A stretch of DNA of 64,000 bases, from assembly GCF_035195345.1 (NCBI RefSeq), contig NZ_CP136574.1, forward strand, positions 2,161,871 to 2,225,870, in the 5' to 3' direction. Below, in pieces: positions 41,589 through 51,695 of this stretch; within the stretch, counting starts at the first letter, position 1, and the number at the start of each line of letters is the position of its first letter. The DNA is from Flavobacterium sp. (GTDB taxonomy: Bacteria > Bacteroidota > Bacteroidia > Flavobacteriales > Flavobacteriaceae). The position numbers and the translations under genes were made by a program. The notes beneath the pieces are model-generated. The model made no database searches, was not told the origin of the DNA, and was given only the letters and a program-made list of their open reading frames with translations.

Positions 41589-42875
41589 CTAAAATAAATC
41601 CAAAGTTTTTTCAAGAGCCATTCCTCTAGAACCTTTTATTAAGATTAAACTGTTTTTTATTTCATTCGTTTTGAGAAATGTAGAAAAAGCATTGAAATCT
41701 TCAAAGAAATTTAAATGGGCGTTATTTGTTTTGTTGTTATAAAAATGTTTTCCTATAAAAAAGGTGGTGATTTCTTTTTCATTTTCTAATAACTCAATCA
41801 CTTTTTTATGTTCAATGAGGCTTTCTTCTCCTAGTTCAAACATATCTCCTAATATAGCAATTTTGCTGTCATTTGCTAACTGTATAAAATTCCCGATTGC
41901 GGCCGACATACTGCTTGGATTTGCATTGTAAGCGTCTAGAATTATTTCGTTGTTGTTTTTCTGAATTAGTTGGGAACGATTATTTTCTGGTATATAGTTC
42001 TCAATTGCTGCTTTTATTAACACATCCGAAATTTTAAAATAGTTCCCTATTGTAATTGCAGCATTAATATTGTTTGCATTGTAAATTCCAATAAGATGTG
42101 AATTAATAGTTTGATTGTTGTACGTAATCTTCACCATGGGATTGGCCTCTATTTTTGTAATTTTCACATCTGCTTCAGTTTCATTTAAAGCAAAACTATA
42201 TTGGTTTATATGTGATGACTTTTCTTTTTGAGTGATGTCATCAAGATTTACAAAAACTGTTTTTTCGTTGTTTCTAAGGTAGTCATACATTTCGCTTTTG
42301 CCTTTAATAACTCCTTCAACTCCTCCAAATCCTTCTAAGTGTGCTTTACCAAAATTGGTTATATAGCCAAAATCAGGTTGAGCAATTTGGCATAAAAATT
42401 CAATCTCTTTTTGATGGTTTGCGCCCATTTCAACAATTCCTATTTCAGTTTCCTTTGAAAAACGCAAAAGTGTTAGAGGAACTCCAATATGATTGTTTAA
42501 ATTACCAATTGTTGCTAGTGTATTATATTTTTTAGAAAGTACGGCATGAATTAGTTCCTTTGTTGTGGTTTTTCCATTGCTTCCTGTTAATGCAATTATA
42601 GGTATTCCTAAATATGTTCTATGATATTTTGCTAGCTCTTGTAATGCAATGAGAGAATCTTCTACAAGAATGGTGCGTTCGTTTATTGTGTAGTTTGGAT
42701 TGTCAATTATAACGTATTTAGCGCCTTTTTCTAGTGCTTCTTTAGCAAATGTGTTAGCGTCGAAGTTATCGCCTTTTAGAGCTATAAATAATGAGTCTTT
42801 TTCTATTTTACGAGTATCTGTAGAAACACTTGTACAATTTAAAAACAAGGAATGTATATAAGCTATTGTTATCAT
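41589..42875 (-). CDS. murF: UDP-N-acetylmuramoyl-tripeptide--D-alanyl-D-alanine ligase
   Basis: This ligase adds D-Ala-D-Ala to the UDP-MurNAc-tripeptide, the last cytoplasmic step of peptidoglycan precursor synthesis. The 428-residue protein has the P-loop ALTGSNGKTTTKELIHAVL (near residue 94), NLNNHIGVPLTLL, EMGANHQKEIEFL and ITNFGKAHLEGFGG. The C-terminal domain has LDAYNANPSSM, ILGDMFELGEES and LIKGSRGMALEK. It lies downstream of gldJ in the same direction, but a strong terminator separates them. Confidence 0.93.
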   Translation of the reverse strand: MITIAYIHSLFLNCTSVSTDTRKIEKDSLFIALKGDNFDANTFAKEALEKGAKYVIIDNPNYTINERTILVEDSLIALQELAKYHRTYLGIPIIALTGSNGKTTTKELIHAVLSKKYNTLATIGNLNNHIGVPLTLLRFSKETEIGIVEMGANHQKEIEFLCQIAQPDFGYITNFGKAHLEGFGGVEGVIKGKSEMYDYLRNNEKTVFVNLDDITQKEKSSHINQYSFALNETEADVKITKIEANPMVKITYNNQTINSHLIGIYNANNINAAITIGNYFKISDVLIKAAIENYIPENNRSQLIQKNNNEIILDAYNANPSSMSAAIGNFIQLANDSKIAILGDMFELGEESLIEHKKVIELLENEKEITTFFIGKHFYNNKTNNAHLNFFEDFNAFSTFLKTNEIKNSLILIKGSRGMALEKTLDLF

Positions 42876-42903
42876 GTGCGATATATTAAATAGCGACGAA
42901 GAT

Positions 42904-42937
42904 AAAAAAAAGCCCTTTCAAACGAAAGGGCTTTTTT
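42904..42937 (-). terminator. Terminator between gldJ and murF
   Basis: GCCCTTTC (42912-42919) and GAAAGGGC (42924-42931) with loop AAAC are flanked by an A-run and a T-run, so it can act in both directions. It serves gldJ. Confidence 0.9.
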
Positions 42938-42954
42938 AAGTAATTGTATGAAAA

Positions 42955-44652
42955 TTATTTTTTTGGATTTCCTCTAGGAGTTTTCTTCTTAGATTTTGGG
43001 CCAACTTTAGACATAGCGCATCTAAATCCGATGTAATCTGTAGCCATATCTTGTGGGAAGAATCTTCTAGATGCTGGGTCTAACCAATATGCTCTATCTC
43101 TCCATGAACCTCCTTTATAAACTCTAACATTGTCGTCTACTAAAGTTGTTCTTTTGTCTGAACGGTCATATTTTTTGTTCATTTTCCCTAAACTGTCAGC
43201 TGTGATTGAGTGTTTAGGAGCTTCGTACATTCTTTTTTGATCACCAGTAGCTCCACCTTCTTCAGAATCATTAAACTTATAGAAACGTGTAGATTGTCTA
43301 TCTCCATCTCTGTAATTTCTATTGTCAGAAGTTGAGAATTGAGTTCTTAAATAAGTTTCATTTTCATCAACGGGAACTTGAGCAATTTGGCCTGGATAAT
43401 TTCTAGCTATAATTCTACCATTAATTAAAGTATCGTATTTAATGTTGTCTGAAGTTACTAATTCAACAACTCCGTCTTCACCAATTTTATTTTTAGTATA
43501 TACGTTACCTCTAAAGTAGTTAAAATCATTAGCTTCATCATCAACAATAGGTCTATAAACATCTTGTACCCATTCTGCTACGTTACCAGCCATATCATAT
43601 AAACCAAAATCATTTGGTGCGTATGCTTTTACTTTATTTGTAATATCAGCTCCGTCATCAGACCAACCTGCAATTCCACCGTAATCTCCTTTACCTTGTT
43701 TAAAGTTTGCTAATTGGTCTCCTCTATATTGTCTTTTAGAAGAACGTGTATATTGACCATTCCAAGGATATTTCTTTTGTCCTTTATAAATGTTGTACTC
43801 TCTGTTACCAACTAAAGCTACTGCAGCATATTCCCACTCAGCTTCTGTAGGAAGTCTATATTCTGGTAAAATTAAACCAGAACTTCTTTGAGCGTAAACG
43901 TTTTTAGCCGTATCAGCAGCTGGTCGTCTTCCGCCGCCCATTTCTTTTTTCAATACAACTTCTTCATTTCCACCAAATGCTTTTGATGGAGTATTTATGT
44001 AAGTTTCTGTACTAAATGATTTTTCAGCAGTTACGTCAGAACCTAATTTAATTTTGTTATCTTTTTTAAGGTATCCTTCGCGCTCTAAAATATTCTCATT
44101 TACACGATCTGTTCTCCATTTACTAAATTCTACCGCTTGAATCCAATTAACTCCTACTACTGGGTAATCAGCATATGCTGGGTGTCTTAAATAGTTGTTA
44201 GTCATGGTTTCATTATAACCTAGGCGATTTCTCCATACTAAAGTATCTGGAATTGCTCCATTATAAATATGTTTATAGTTTTCTTCTGTAGGAGGAAAAA
44301 CAGTTTTTACCCAAAACAAAAACTCAGAGTACATTTTATTAGTAACTTCTGTTTCATCCATAAAAAAAGATTGAACGTGTTGTTGGTTTGGAGAGTTATT
44401 CCAATCGTGCATAACATCGTCTTGTACTTTACCCATTGTAAATGTACCTCCTTCAATAGAAATCATCCCTGGAGGTGTTTCTTGTTGTTTAAACTTGTCG
44501 TTAAACTGGAATCCGCCTTTCTTGTCATTGATTTTCCATCCTGTAGCAGTAGATCCACCTTTAGTGTTTCCTTTCTTACTACAACCTGTAAAGCCTAATG
44601 TTAGCGCTAATACTACTAGCACTTTTAAAGCCATAATTTTTTTAATTTTCAT
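42955..44652 (-). CDS. gldJ: Gliding motility lipoprotein GldJ
   Basis: A 565-residue outer-membrane lipoprotein required for gliding and T9SS function in Flavobacterium. The lipobox Cys is near residue 24 (LGFTGCSKK). The protein has the formylglycine-generating-enzyme (SUMF1) fold typical of GldJ/GldK: ISIEGGTFTMGKVQDD, DETEVTNKMYSEFL, VGVNWIQAVEFSKWR, LPTEAEWEYAA, AGNVAEWVQDVYRP and VYKGGSWRDRAYWLDPASRR. The C-terminus is Lys-rich. It is divergent from porU, the arrangement known in F. johnsoniae. Confidence 0.95.
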   Translation of the reverse strand: MKIKKIMALKVLVVLALTLGFTGCSKKGNTKGGSTATGWKINDKKGGFQFNDKFKQQETPPGMISIEGGTFTMGKVQDDVMHDWNNSPNQQHVQSFFMDETEVTNKMYSEFLFWVKTVFPPTEENYKHIYNGAIPDTLVWRNRLGYNETMTNNYLRHPAYADYPVVGVNWIQAVEFSKWRTDRVNENILEREGYLKKDNKIKLGSDVTAEKSFSTETYINTPSKAFGGNEEVVLKKEMGGGRRPAADTAKNVYAQRSSGLILPEYRLPTEAEWEYAAVALVGNREYNIYKGQKKYPWNGQYTRSSKRQYRGDQLANFKQGKGDYGGIAGWSDDGADITNKVKAYAPNDFGLYDMAGNVAEWVQDVYRPIVDDEANDFNYFRGNVYTKNKIGEDGVVELVTSDNIKYDTLINGRIIARNYPGQIAQVPVDENETYLRTQFSTSDNRNYRDGDRQSTRFYKFNDSEEGGATGDQKRMYEAPKHSITADSLGKMNKKYDRSDKRTTLVDDNVRVYKGGSWRDRAYWLDPASRRFFPQDMATDYIGFRCAMSKVGPKSKKKTPRGNPKK

Positions 44653-44679
44653 ACTTTAGTAGGTAATAAATTTCGTGTC

Positions 44680-44687
44680 GCAAGATA
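44680..44687 (-). promoter_or_regulatory. Candidate promoter -7 box for gldJ
   Basis: TATCTTGC reads on the minus strand from 44687 to 44680, 27 bases before the ATG. It is one base off TAnnTTTG. Confidence 0.4.
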
Positions 44688-44854
44688 ATAATAATGAATT
44701 AAAATGCAACATGTTTTTAGTTTTTTGTAAAAAAAAATTAATGTTATGTTAAATTCTTTTCTCTAACAACGTTTTATATTAAGTTTTATTGTAAAAAATT
44801 AGATTAAAATAAATTATTTTTCTCTCTTTGTAATATATATGTCTTAAATACGTT

Positions 44855-47800
44855 TTGAAGTTAATGAAAAAGGCTCTCTTATTATTATTTTTATTCTTTT
44901 CTCTGTTTACTTTTGGTCAGCAAACAGAAAATATTACTATTAATTGGTATTCTAATGTTAACTATAGTATAGGTGATTCGTCTATTAAGGTGCCTCAATT
45001 TGATTCTAATTTTTTCAATATTGATATATCATTACGTAAAATTCAATTCAGAAAAATGGTTCCTGTTACCGCACTTACAGATGCCTCGAGTTTGGTTGTT
45101 TCTAATGTGGTCTATCAATCTATTAATGCAGCTGATCTTTATGATTTAGATTTATCGGTTATCCCAAACAAATTGCTTGCTACATTAGAGGTTGTTCGTG
45201 TTCGAGAGGATTATAAAGGACTTTTAATTTTAAGTCCTATTATTAAAGTAGGGAATGATTATAAAAAAGTGGTTTCCTTTTCCTATTCTTTTCAAAACAG
45301 CATATTAAACAGAAATCTAAATCAAAATGTAGTTCAATCGATTTCAAATTCTGTTTTAGCATCAGGTAATTGGCATCGCTTTTATGTTGAAAAGTCTGGA
45401 GTTTATAAAATTACTAAATCTTTTTTACAAAGTTTAGGATTTAATGTAAGTGTTGACCCAAGAAATATTAAGATTTATGGAAATGGTGGACGAATGCTTC
45501 CATTAAATAATTCAATTCCTTATCCAGATGATTTGGCAGAAAATGCAATTCAGTTTGTGGGTCAAGAAGATGGTGTTTTTGATAATAGCGATTATATTTT
45601 GTTTTATGCAGAAGGTGTGGATACTTGGAATACCGAAAGTTTAACCAGTGTAAATCTTTTTGCAGATAAATCCTATTTTTATATAACTTCAGGAGGAGGG
45701 AATTTAGGAAAAAGAATTGAGCCAGCCATTCAACCAATAAACACACCTTCTATTTCTTTTTCACAGTTTGATGATATTTTATATCATGAAAAAGATTTAG
45801 TAAATGCAGGAAAAGTGGGTAGAAGATGGTTTGGCGAACAATTTAATATTGATGAATTGCAAAATTTTGATTTTTCTATTCCAAATATTGATATAACTGT
45901 TCCTATTCAAATTAAAGTTAATACTGCGTCGAAGTCGTTTGGTAGTTCTTCATTTAACATAAAAGCCAATGCTGTTGATTTAGGAACATTAGTATTTCCA
46001 CAATTGACATCTGGAACCGGAGTTGAGGGCTATGAATCTGCTTTGAATACAGTTTTTAATGCAACATCGTCTGCAATATCAATTGCATTAGCTTATAATA
46101 ATGGGGGTGTTCCAAGTTCAAATGGTTACTTAGATTTTATAAGATTAAAAGTCAAACGCAATTTAACTGGTTTTTCAAAGCAATTCTTTTTTTATAATGA
46201 TTTAGAAGAAACCAATATTGGAGTTGGGGAATATAAAATTACAAATGCTACTAGTATTTCTCAAGTGTGGGATGTTACAGATAGGTTTAATGTCGCATCT
46301 TATGAAAATACTTCTGGAGCTAATTTTAATTTTAAAGTGAATTTAGGTACAGCAAAAAAATATGTTGCTATAGATTTATCAGACACTTTTACTCCTCTTC
46401 GTGAATCAAACGCAGTTGTTGTGAATCAAAATTTAAAAGGATCTATTTTTAAAGATGCACAAGGAAATTTTCAAGATATTGATTATTTAATTCTAACACC
46501 AGAATTTTTATCAGCACAGGCAGAACGATTGGCTGATTTTCATAGAAGTAATTCTGGATTAGTGGTTAGGGTGGTTACGCTTGAAAAAATTTACCATGAG
46601 TTTTCTTCGGGAAAACAAGATATTGCGGCTATTCGTAATTTAATAAAATATGTGTATTGGAATGCATCTGCTCCCGATAAAAGAGTAAAATATGTTAATC
46701 TTTTCGGAGATGCTTCTTATGATTATAAAAACAGATTGTTTAATAATACTAATATTGTTCCTGTTTTTCACAGTTTTAATCCGTTAGCTACTGAAACTAA
46801 TAATGTTTCTAATTTTTCATTGTATTCCACTTTTATGTCGGATGATTTTTTTGGTTTGATGGATGATGGTGAAGGTCAGATGTTAGGTTCTTTTGATGGA
46901 ATTGATATTGCTGTAGGAAGAATGTTAGTTGCATCAGTTAGTCAAGCTAAAGAAATGGTCGACAAAGTAATAGAATATCATGACGAAAAATCATATGGAA
47001 GATGGCGAAACAATTATGTTATTTATTCAGATGATGCCGATAATTCTACCGATGCAACTCTTCAGTTTGGATTAGATAATTTAGCAAATACATTAACAGC
47101 TCAAAAACCATTTGTAAATGTAAAAAAAATCCATACTGATTCTTATTTACAGCAAGTTGCGGCAGGAGGAGAACGTTACCCTGAAGCTAAAAAAGATTTT
47201 TTAGATGCTATAGAACTTGGTGCTTTAGTATTTAATTATTTTGGACATGGAAGCGAAGAATCACTAGCAAGGGAACGACTTTTTGAAAAATTAGATGCTC
47301 AAAATTTAACCAATCGTTATAGATATCCACTTTTTATAACAATAACCTGTGAATTTACTCGTTTTGATGATCCAAATCGTTTTACAGGAGGTGAATATAT
47401 GTTTTGGAATAAAAGTGGAGGCGCAATTGGTTTAATTGCAACCACTCGCCAAATCGGAGTTACCACAGGATTTATAATGAATAATTTGTTGAGTGAGGAT
47501 TTATATGCTTTTGGTTCCAATAATTATCCATCCATTGCAGAAGCTTTGCGTTTAACTAAACTAAGTACGGGTTCTGATAACAGAAGAGTGGTGTTTTATA
47601 TTGGTGATCCAGCTTTAAAATTGGCAATTCCAAAGCCTAAAATTGTATTAACAAAAGTAAATGATGTCCCAACCAATCAACCATTGCCAGTTTTACAAGC
47701 TTTAAGTTTAACAAAGATTACAGGACAAGTAAGAGATGAAAATGATGTTTTATTCTCGGGCTATAATGGCGATTTAGCAGTTCAAATATTTGATAAAGAC

Positions 47801-48739
47801 ATCAATCGTACAACTTTGGGAAATAATGGAGTAACAGATTCCAATGGATTAATAGTTATGAATTTTACTACATTAGGTGAAACCGTTTTTAGAGGTAATG
47901 CATCCGTAGTAAATGGACAATTTGAATTTAGTTTTGTGGTGCCTCAAGATATTAGAATACCTGTAGGGAATGGGAAAATAAGTTTTTATGCAAAACGAGA
48001 TGCTCCTAATTTAGATAACCAAACAGGATATGATAGATCTATACAAATAGGTGGTGTTAATGCAAATCCTGTAACCGATACAAATCCGCCAACGGTTCGA
48101 TTACATATGAATGATGAAGGTTTTGTTTCTGGAGGTATTACAAATTGTTCGCCAATTTTATTAGCTTTTTTAACAGATGAAAACGGAATTAATACAGCAA
48201 GTGGAATTGGACATGATATTGTAGCAATATTGGATGGTGATGAGTCAAATCCTTACGTGTTAAACGAATATTATGAAACGGAAAATGATGATTATACAAG
48301 AGGATATGTTCGATTCCCTTTTAGAGATTTAGCGCCTGGGATGCATACAATTTTATTCAAAGCCTGGGATGTTTATAACAATTTAATAACTACAGAAATT
48401 CAATTCAATGCTATTTGTTCTTCAGAAGGATTACAGTTAGAAAAAGTGTTGAATTATCCAAATCCGTTTGTTAGTTACACCGAGTTTTGGTTTACCCATA
48501 ATATGCCTTTTGAGCCATTAGATGTTCAAGTACAAATATTAACTGTTTCAGGAAAATTAGTAAAAACAATTAATCAACAAGTAACAACAGAAGGATTTTT
48601 ATGTAGAGAAATTACTTGGGATGGAAGAGATGATTTTGGAGATAAGTTAGGAAAAGGCGTGTATGTTTATAAAATAAAAGTTCGATCAACCACAACTGGA
48701 CAGTCGGTCGAAAAATATGAGAAACTTGTAATACTATAA
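44855..48739 (+). CDS. porU: Type IX secretion system sortase PorU
   Basis: A 1294-residue C25-family cysteine protease on the cell surface that cleaves the T9SS C-terminal signal and attaches cargo. It has a signal peptide (start possibly at the fourth codon, MKKALLLLF). The N-terminal region includes WHRFYVEKSGVYKI, and the catalytic domain holds His798 in FNYFGHGSEES and Cys832 in ITITCEFTRFDD. The C-terminal part has beta-domains ending ISGKL-like VQILTVSGKLVKTI and KGVYVYKIKVRS. It is divergent from gldJ, and porV follows. Confidence 0.95.
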   Translation: MKLMKKALLLLFLFFSLFTFGQQTENITINWYSNVNYSIGDSSIKVPQFDSNFFNIDISLRKIQFRKMVPVTALTDASSLVVSNVVYQSINAADLYDLDLSVIPNKLLATLEVVRVREDYKGLLILSPIIKVGNDYKKVVSFSYSFQNSILNRNLNQNVVQSISNSVLASGNWHRFYVEKSGVYKITKSFLQSLGFNVSVDPRNIKIYGNGGRMLPLNNSIPYPDDLAENAIQFVGQEDGVFDNSDYILFYAEGVDTWNTESLTSVNLFADKSYFYITSGGGNLGKRIEPAIQPINTPSISFSQFDDILYHEKDLVNAGKVGRRWFGEQFNIDELQNFDFSIPNIDITVPIQIKVNTASKSFGSSSFNIKANAVDLGTLVFPQLTSGTGVEGYESALNTVFNATSSAISIALAYNNGGVPSSNGYLDFIRLKVKRNLTGFSKQFFFYNDLEETNIGVGEYKITNATSISQVWDVTDRFNVASYENTSGANFNFKVNLGTAKKYVAIDLSDTFTPLRESNAVVVNQNLKGSIFKDAQGNFQDIDYLILTPEFLSAQAERLADFHRSNSGLVVRVVTLEKIYHEFSSGKQDIAAIRNLIKYVYWNASAPDKRVKYVNLFGDASYDYKNRLFNNTNIVPVFHSFNPLATETNNVSNFSLYSTFMSDDFFGLMDDGEGQMLGSFDGIDIAVGRMLVASVSQAKEMVDKVIEYHDEKSYGRWRNNYVIYSDDADNSTDATLQFGLDNLANTLTAQKPFVNVKKIHTDSYLQQVAAGGERYPEAKKDFLDAIELGALVFNYFGHGSEESLARERLFEKLDAQNLTNRYRYPLFITITCEFTRFDDPNRFTGGEYMFWNKSGGAIGLIATTRQIGVTTGFIMNNLLSEDLYAFGSNNYPSIAEALRLTKLSTGSDNRRVVFYIGDPALKLAIPKPKIVLTKVNDVPTNQPLPVLQALSLTKITGQVRDENDVLFSGYNGDLAVQIFDKDINRTTLGNNGVTDSNGLIVMNFTTLGETVFRGNASVVNGQFEFSFVVPQDIRIPVGNGKISFYAKRDAPNLDNQTGYDRSIQIGGVNANPVTDTNPPTVRLHMNDEGFVSGGITNCSPILLAFLTDENGINTASGIGHDIVAILDGDESNPYVLNEYYETENDDYTRGYVRFPFRDLAPGMHTILFKAWDVYNNLITTEIQFNAICSSEGLQLEKVLNYPNPFVSYTEFWFTHNMPFEPLDVQVQILTVSGKLVKTINQQVTTEGFLCREITWDGRDDFGDKLGKGVYVYKIKVRSTTTGQSVEKYEKLVIL

Positions 48740-48755
48740 TAAAATACTATATTTG
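48726..48755 (+). promoter_or_regulatory. porV promoter inside the end of porU
   Basis: TTG at 48726-48728 (within the last codons of porU), a 19-base spacer and TATATTTG at 48748-48755 match the consensus exactly. Confidence 0.7.
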
Positions 48756-48778
48756 TTAAATTAATTTTTATAAAAACA

Positions 48779-49984
48779 ATGAAAAAAATTGCTATATTAT
48801 TAATCTTGTTCACTGTAAGTCAGAATATTAAAGCACAAGAAAATAGAGTGATAACGACAGGTGTTCCCTTTTTATTAATTGCAGCTGATGCACGTTCTGC
48901 TGGTATGGGAGATATGGGAGTAGCTACTTCGGCAGATGCTTTTTCACAACAATTCAACCCGGCTAAATATGCTTTTTCACTTCAAAAACAAGGGTTTTCG
49001 GTAAGTTACACCCCTTACTTATCCAGCATTGCTAATGATATTTCTTTAGGGCAATTAACTTATTATAATAGAATAAATGATAGAAGTGCATTTGCAGGAT
49101 CTCTACGTTTTTTTGGGTTAGGAGACATTGAATTAAGACAAACGGCAGATCCAAATGAAGCGGTCAGAACCGTGAACCCTAATGAATTAGCATTGGATGG
49201 TTCTTATTCCTTAAAGCTTAGTGATCGTTTTTCTATGGCGGTTGCAGGAAGATTTATTCGTTCGGCATTACGAGTTCCTGATTTGAATAACGATGTTTCA
49301 GCGGCAACCACTTTTGCAGTTGATGTTGCGGGTTATTATCAATCGGAAGAAGTAGCTTATGATGATTTTAATGGAAGATGGAGAGCAGGATTTAATTTTC
49401 AGAATTTGGGACCTAAAATCAGCTATGATAAAGATGATTTAAATAATAACTTTTTACCGGCTAATATGCGCTTAGGTGGAGGTTTTGATTTTATATTTGA
49501 CGAATACAGTAAAATAGGTGTTACTGCAGAAGTTACTAAATTGTTAGTGCCAACTCCCCCTGCAATTGTTGCTCCAGTTGATGCGGATGGTAGTGGTTCT
49601 ATAGATGCTTCCGAAGAACAAATAGCTGAGGATGCTTACGCGCAAGCGCTTTCAGATTATAGAAAAACAAGTTGGACTGGTGGTATTTTTAAATCTTTTA
49701 ATGATGCTCCAGATGGAATTTCAGAAGAATTGAAAGAGTTTACTTGGGCATTAGGCGCAGAATATTGGTACCAAGATTCATTTGCACTTCGTTTAGGTTA
49801 TTTTAACGAGAACGAGTATAAAGGGGCAAGAAAATTCTTTACCTTAGGAGCAGGCTTTAAGTACAATGTTGTTAAAATTGATGTATCCTATTTGTTTTCA
49901 GCTTCTAAAGTTAGAAATCCATTGGAAAACACACTACGTTTTTCTTTGACATTTAATTTTGGAGAAAATTATGATGAACTTTAA
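48779..49984 (+). CDS. porV: Type IX secretion system outer membrane channel protein PorV
   Basis: A 401-residue beta-barrel protein of the FadL/PorV type that works with PorU in T9SS cargo maturation. It has a signal peptide (residues 1-19, cleaved after IKAQ). Characteristic segments are TTGVPFLLIAADARSAGMGDMGVATSADAFSQQFNPAKYAF (residues about 25-65), RFFGLGDIELRQ, AVAGRFIRSALR and the C-terminal strand ending RFSLTFNFGENYDEL. An Asp-rich loop insertion (DADGSGSIDASEEQ) resembling an EF-hand lies near residue 265. It has its own promoter within porU. Confidence 0.95.
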   Translation: MKKIAILLILFTVSQNIKAQENRVITTGVPFLLIAADARSAGMGDMGVATSADAFSQQFNPAKYAFSLQKQGFSVSYTPYLSSIANDISLGQLTYYNRINDRSAFAGSLRFFGLGDIELRQTADPNEAVRTVNPNELALDGSYSLKLSDRFSMAVAGRFIRSALRVPDLNNDVSAATTFAVDVAGYYQSEEVAYDDFNGRWRAGFNFQNLGPKISYDKDDLNNNFLPANMRLGGGFDFIFDEYSKIGVTAEVTKLLVPTPPAIVAPVDADGSGSIDASEEQIAEDAYAQALSDYRKTSWTGGIFKSFNDAPDGISEELKEFTWALGAEYWYQDSFALRLGYFNENEYKGARKFFTLGAGFKYNVVKIDVSYLFSASKVRNPLENTLRFSLTFNFGENYDEL

Positions 49985-50007
49985 ATAAAAAAATAAATTA
50001 TACTAAC

Positions 50008-50041
50008 ATCCAAATTCTTACTTTAGAATTTGGATTTTTTT
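50008..50041 (+). terminator. porV terminator
   Basis: A perfect 11-bp stem (50008-50018 and 50025-50035) is followed by a run of T's. Confidence 0.9.
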
Positions 50042-50051
50042 TCCTCAATAT

Positions 50052-50531
50052 ATGAAGCAAATAAATATACATTCAACAATTACTATATTAACGGAACAGG
50101 AACTTAACGCAATAGAGCTGGATTTAAAAAAGCAAGCCTTTGAAGCCCGTAGTAAAGCGTATGCGCCTTATTCTAAATTTACAGTAGGTGCAGCAATTCT
50201 TTTGGATAATGGGGTTGTTGTTAAGGGTTCTAATCAGGAAAATGCGGCATATCCTTCGGGTTTATGTGCAGAACGTGTGGCTATTTATTATGCTGGTGCG
50301 AATTATCCTGACGCAAAAATTGTAAAAATGTTTATTACAGCTTCTCCGCAAGATAGAGATTTAGAATTACCAATACCACCTTGTGGAAGTTGTCGTCAAG
50401 CAATTGCGGAATATGAATTTAAACAAGATGTTTCCATTGAAATCTTTTTTATGGGAGCAAAAGGAGATATTTATAAATCAGATTCGTTAAAAAATCTACT
50501 ACCATTTGTTTTTGATAAAAATCACCTATAA
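50052..50531 (+). CDS. cdd: Cytidine deaminase
   Basis: This zinc enzyme deaminates (deoxy)cytidine to (deoxy)uridine in pyrimidine salvage. The 159-residue protein has the zinc site C72-A-E74 in LCAERVAIYYAG and the second pair C111/C114 in PPCGSCRQAIAEY. NQENAAYPSGL binds the nucleoside. Its start follows the porV terminator directly. Confidence 0.93.
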   Translation: MKQINIHSTITILTEQELNAIELDLKKQAFEARSKAYAPYSKFTVGAAILLDNGVVVKGSNQENAAYPSGLCAERVAIYYAGANYPDAKIVKMFITASPQDRDLELPIPPCGSCRQAIAEYEFKQDVSIEIFFMGAKGDIYKSDSLKNLLPFVFDKNHL

Positions 50532-50615
50532 CGATTTCGTAACTTTTTTTATCAAATTTGTTATAAAAAATACAAAAATCGTGGAATATAATTTTTTCAA
50601 TCAGGTTCTATGTAG

Positions 50616-50623
50616 TATTTTTG
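50616..50623 (+). promoter_or_regulatory. Promoter -7 box for pdhA
   Basis: TATTTTTG lies 68 bases before the ATG, so the transcript would include the inverted repeat at 50634-50666. Confidence 0.5.
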
Positions 50624-50633
50624 CTGTTCGTAA

Positions 50634-50666
50634 AATTGTAAATGACTAATAGTGTCTTTTACAATT
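50634..50666 (+). promoter_or_regulatory. Hairpin in the pdhA leader
   Basis: AATTGTAAA (50634-50642) and TTTACAATT (50658-50666) are perfect complements, with an inner GAC/GTC pair around TAATAGT. It sits in the 5' leader and could regulate the pdh operon, or be an operator. Confidence 0.5.
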
Positions 50667-50691
50667 CAATTGTATTATAAAACAAACAAAA

Positions 50692-51690
50692 ATGAAACCA
50701 ATTACAAGAGAAGTTTACCTAAAATGGTATGAAGACATGCTGTTTTGGAGAAAGTTTGAAGATAAACTTGCCGCTGTTTATATCCAACAAAAAGTTAGAG
50801 GATTTTTGCACCTATACAATGGTCAAGAAGCAGTTTTAGCTGGAGCTTTACACGCAATGGACTTGTCTAAAGATAAAATGATTACCGCTTACCGTAATCA
50901 CGTTCAGCCAATTGGAATGGGTGTAGATCCAAGAAAAGTAATGGCAGAATTGTATGGAAAAGTTACAGGTACTTCAAAAGGAATGGGTGGATCTATGCAT
51001 ATTTTTTCTAAAGAACATGGTTTCTACGGAGGTCACGGAATTGTAGGAGCACAAATTCCAGTAGGAGCAGGTATGGCTTTTGCTGATAAATATTTTGAAA
51101 CAGGTGGTGTTACTTTAACCTATTTTGGTGATGGTGCTGCGCGTCAAGGTTCATTACATGAAGCTTTTAACATGGCAATGTTATGGAAATTACCAGTGGT
51201 TTTTATTGTTGAGAACAACGGTTATGCAATGGGAACATCTGTAGAAAGAACTGCAAATCATACTGATATTTGGAAACTAGGTTTAGGATATGAAATGCCT
51301 TGTGGGCCAGTTGACGGAATGAATCCAGTAAAAGTAGCTGAAGCAATGCATGAAGCAATGGAAAGAGCACGTCGTGGAGACGGACCAACTTTCTTAGAAA
51401 TGAAAACATATCGTTACAGAGGACACTCAATGTCTGATGCACAATTATATAGAACAAAAGAGGAAGTGGAAGAGTACAAAAAAATCGACCCAATTACTCA
51501 AGTTCTTGATATTATTAAAGAAAATAACTACGCTACAGAGACTGAAATCGAAACAATCGATCAAAGAGTAGCTGATTTAGTGGCTGAATGTGAAAAATTC
51601 GCTGAAGATTCTCCATTTCCAGAAGCACAACAATTGTATGACGTAGTGTACGAACAAGAAAATTATCCTTTCATCCCACATAAATTATAA
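50692..51690 (+). CDS. pdhA: Pyruvate dehydrogenase E1 component subunit alpha
   Basis: A 332-residue thiamine-diphosphate-binding alpha subunit that decarboxylates pyruvate. The TPP motif runs from GDGAARQGSLHEAFNMA to VFIVENNGYAMGTS. The phosphorylation-loop-like YRYRGHSMSDAQLYR and the N-terminal HLYNGQEAVLAGAL are also typical. It is followed after 5 bases by pdhC. The beta subunit is not in the window, as is common when E1-beta lies elsewhere. Confidence 0.93.
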   Translation: MKPITREVYLKWYEDMLFWRKFEDKLAAVYIQQKVRGFLHLYNGQEAVLAGALHAMDLSKDKMITAYRNHVQPIGMGVDPRKVMAELYGKVTGTSKGMGGSMHIFSKEHGFYGGHGIVGAQIPVGAGMAFADKYFETGGVTLTYFGDGAARQGSLHEAFNMAMLWKLPVVFIVENNGYAMGTSVERTANHTDIWKLGLGYEMPCGPVDGMNPVKVAEAMHEAMERARRGDGPTFLEMKTYRYRGHSMSDAQLYRTKEEVEEYKKIDPITQVLDIIKENNYATETEIETIDQRVADLVAECEKFAEDSPFPEAQQLYDVVYEQENYPFIPHKL

Positions 51691-51695
51691 AAACT

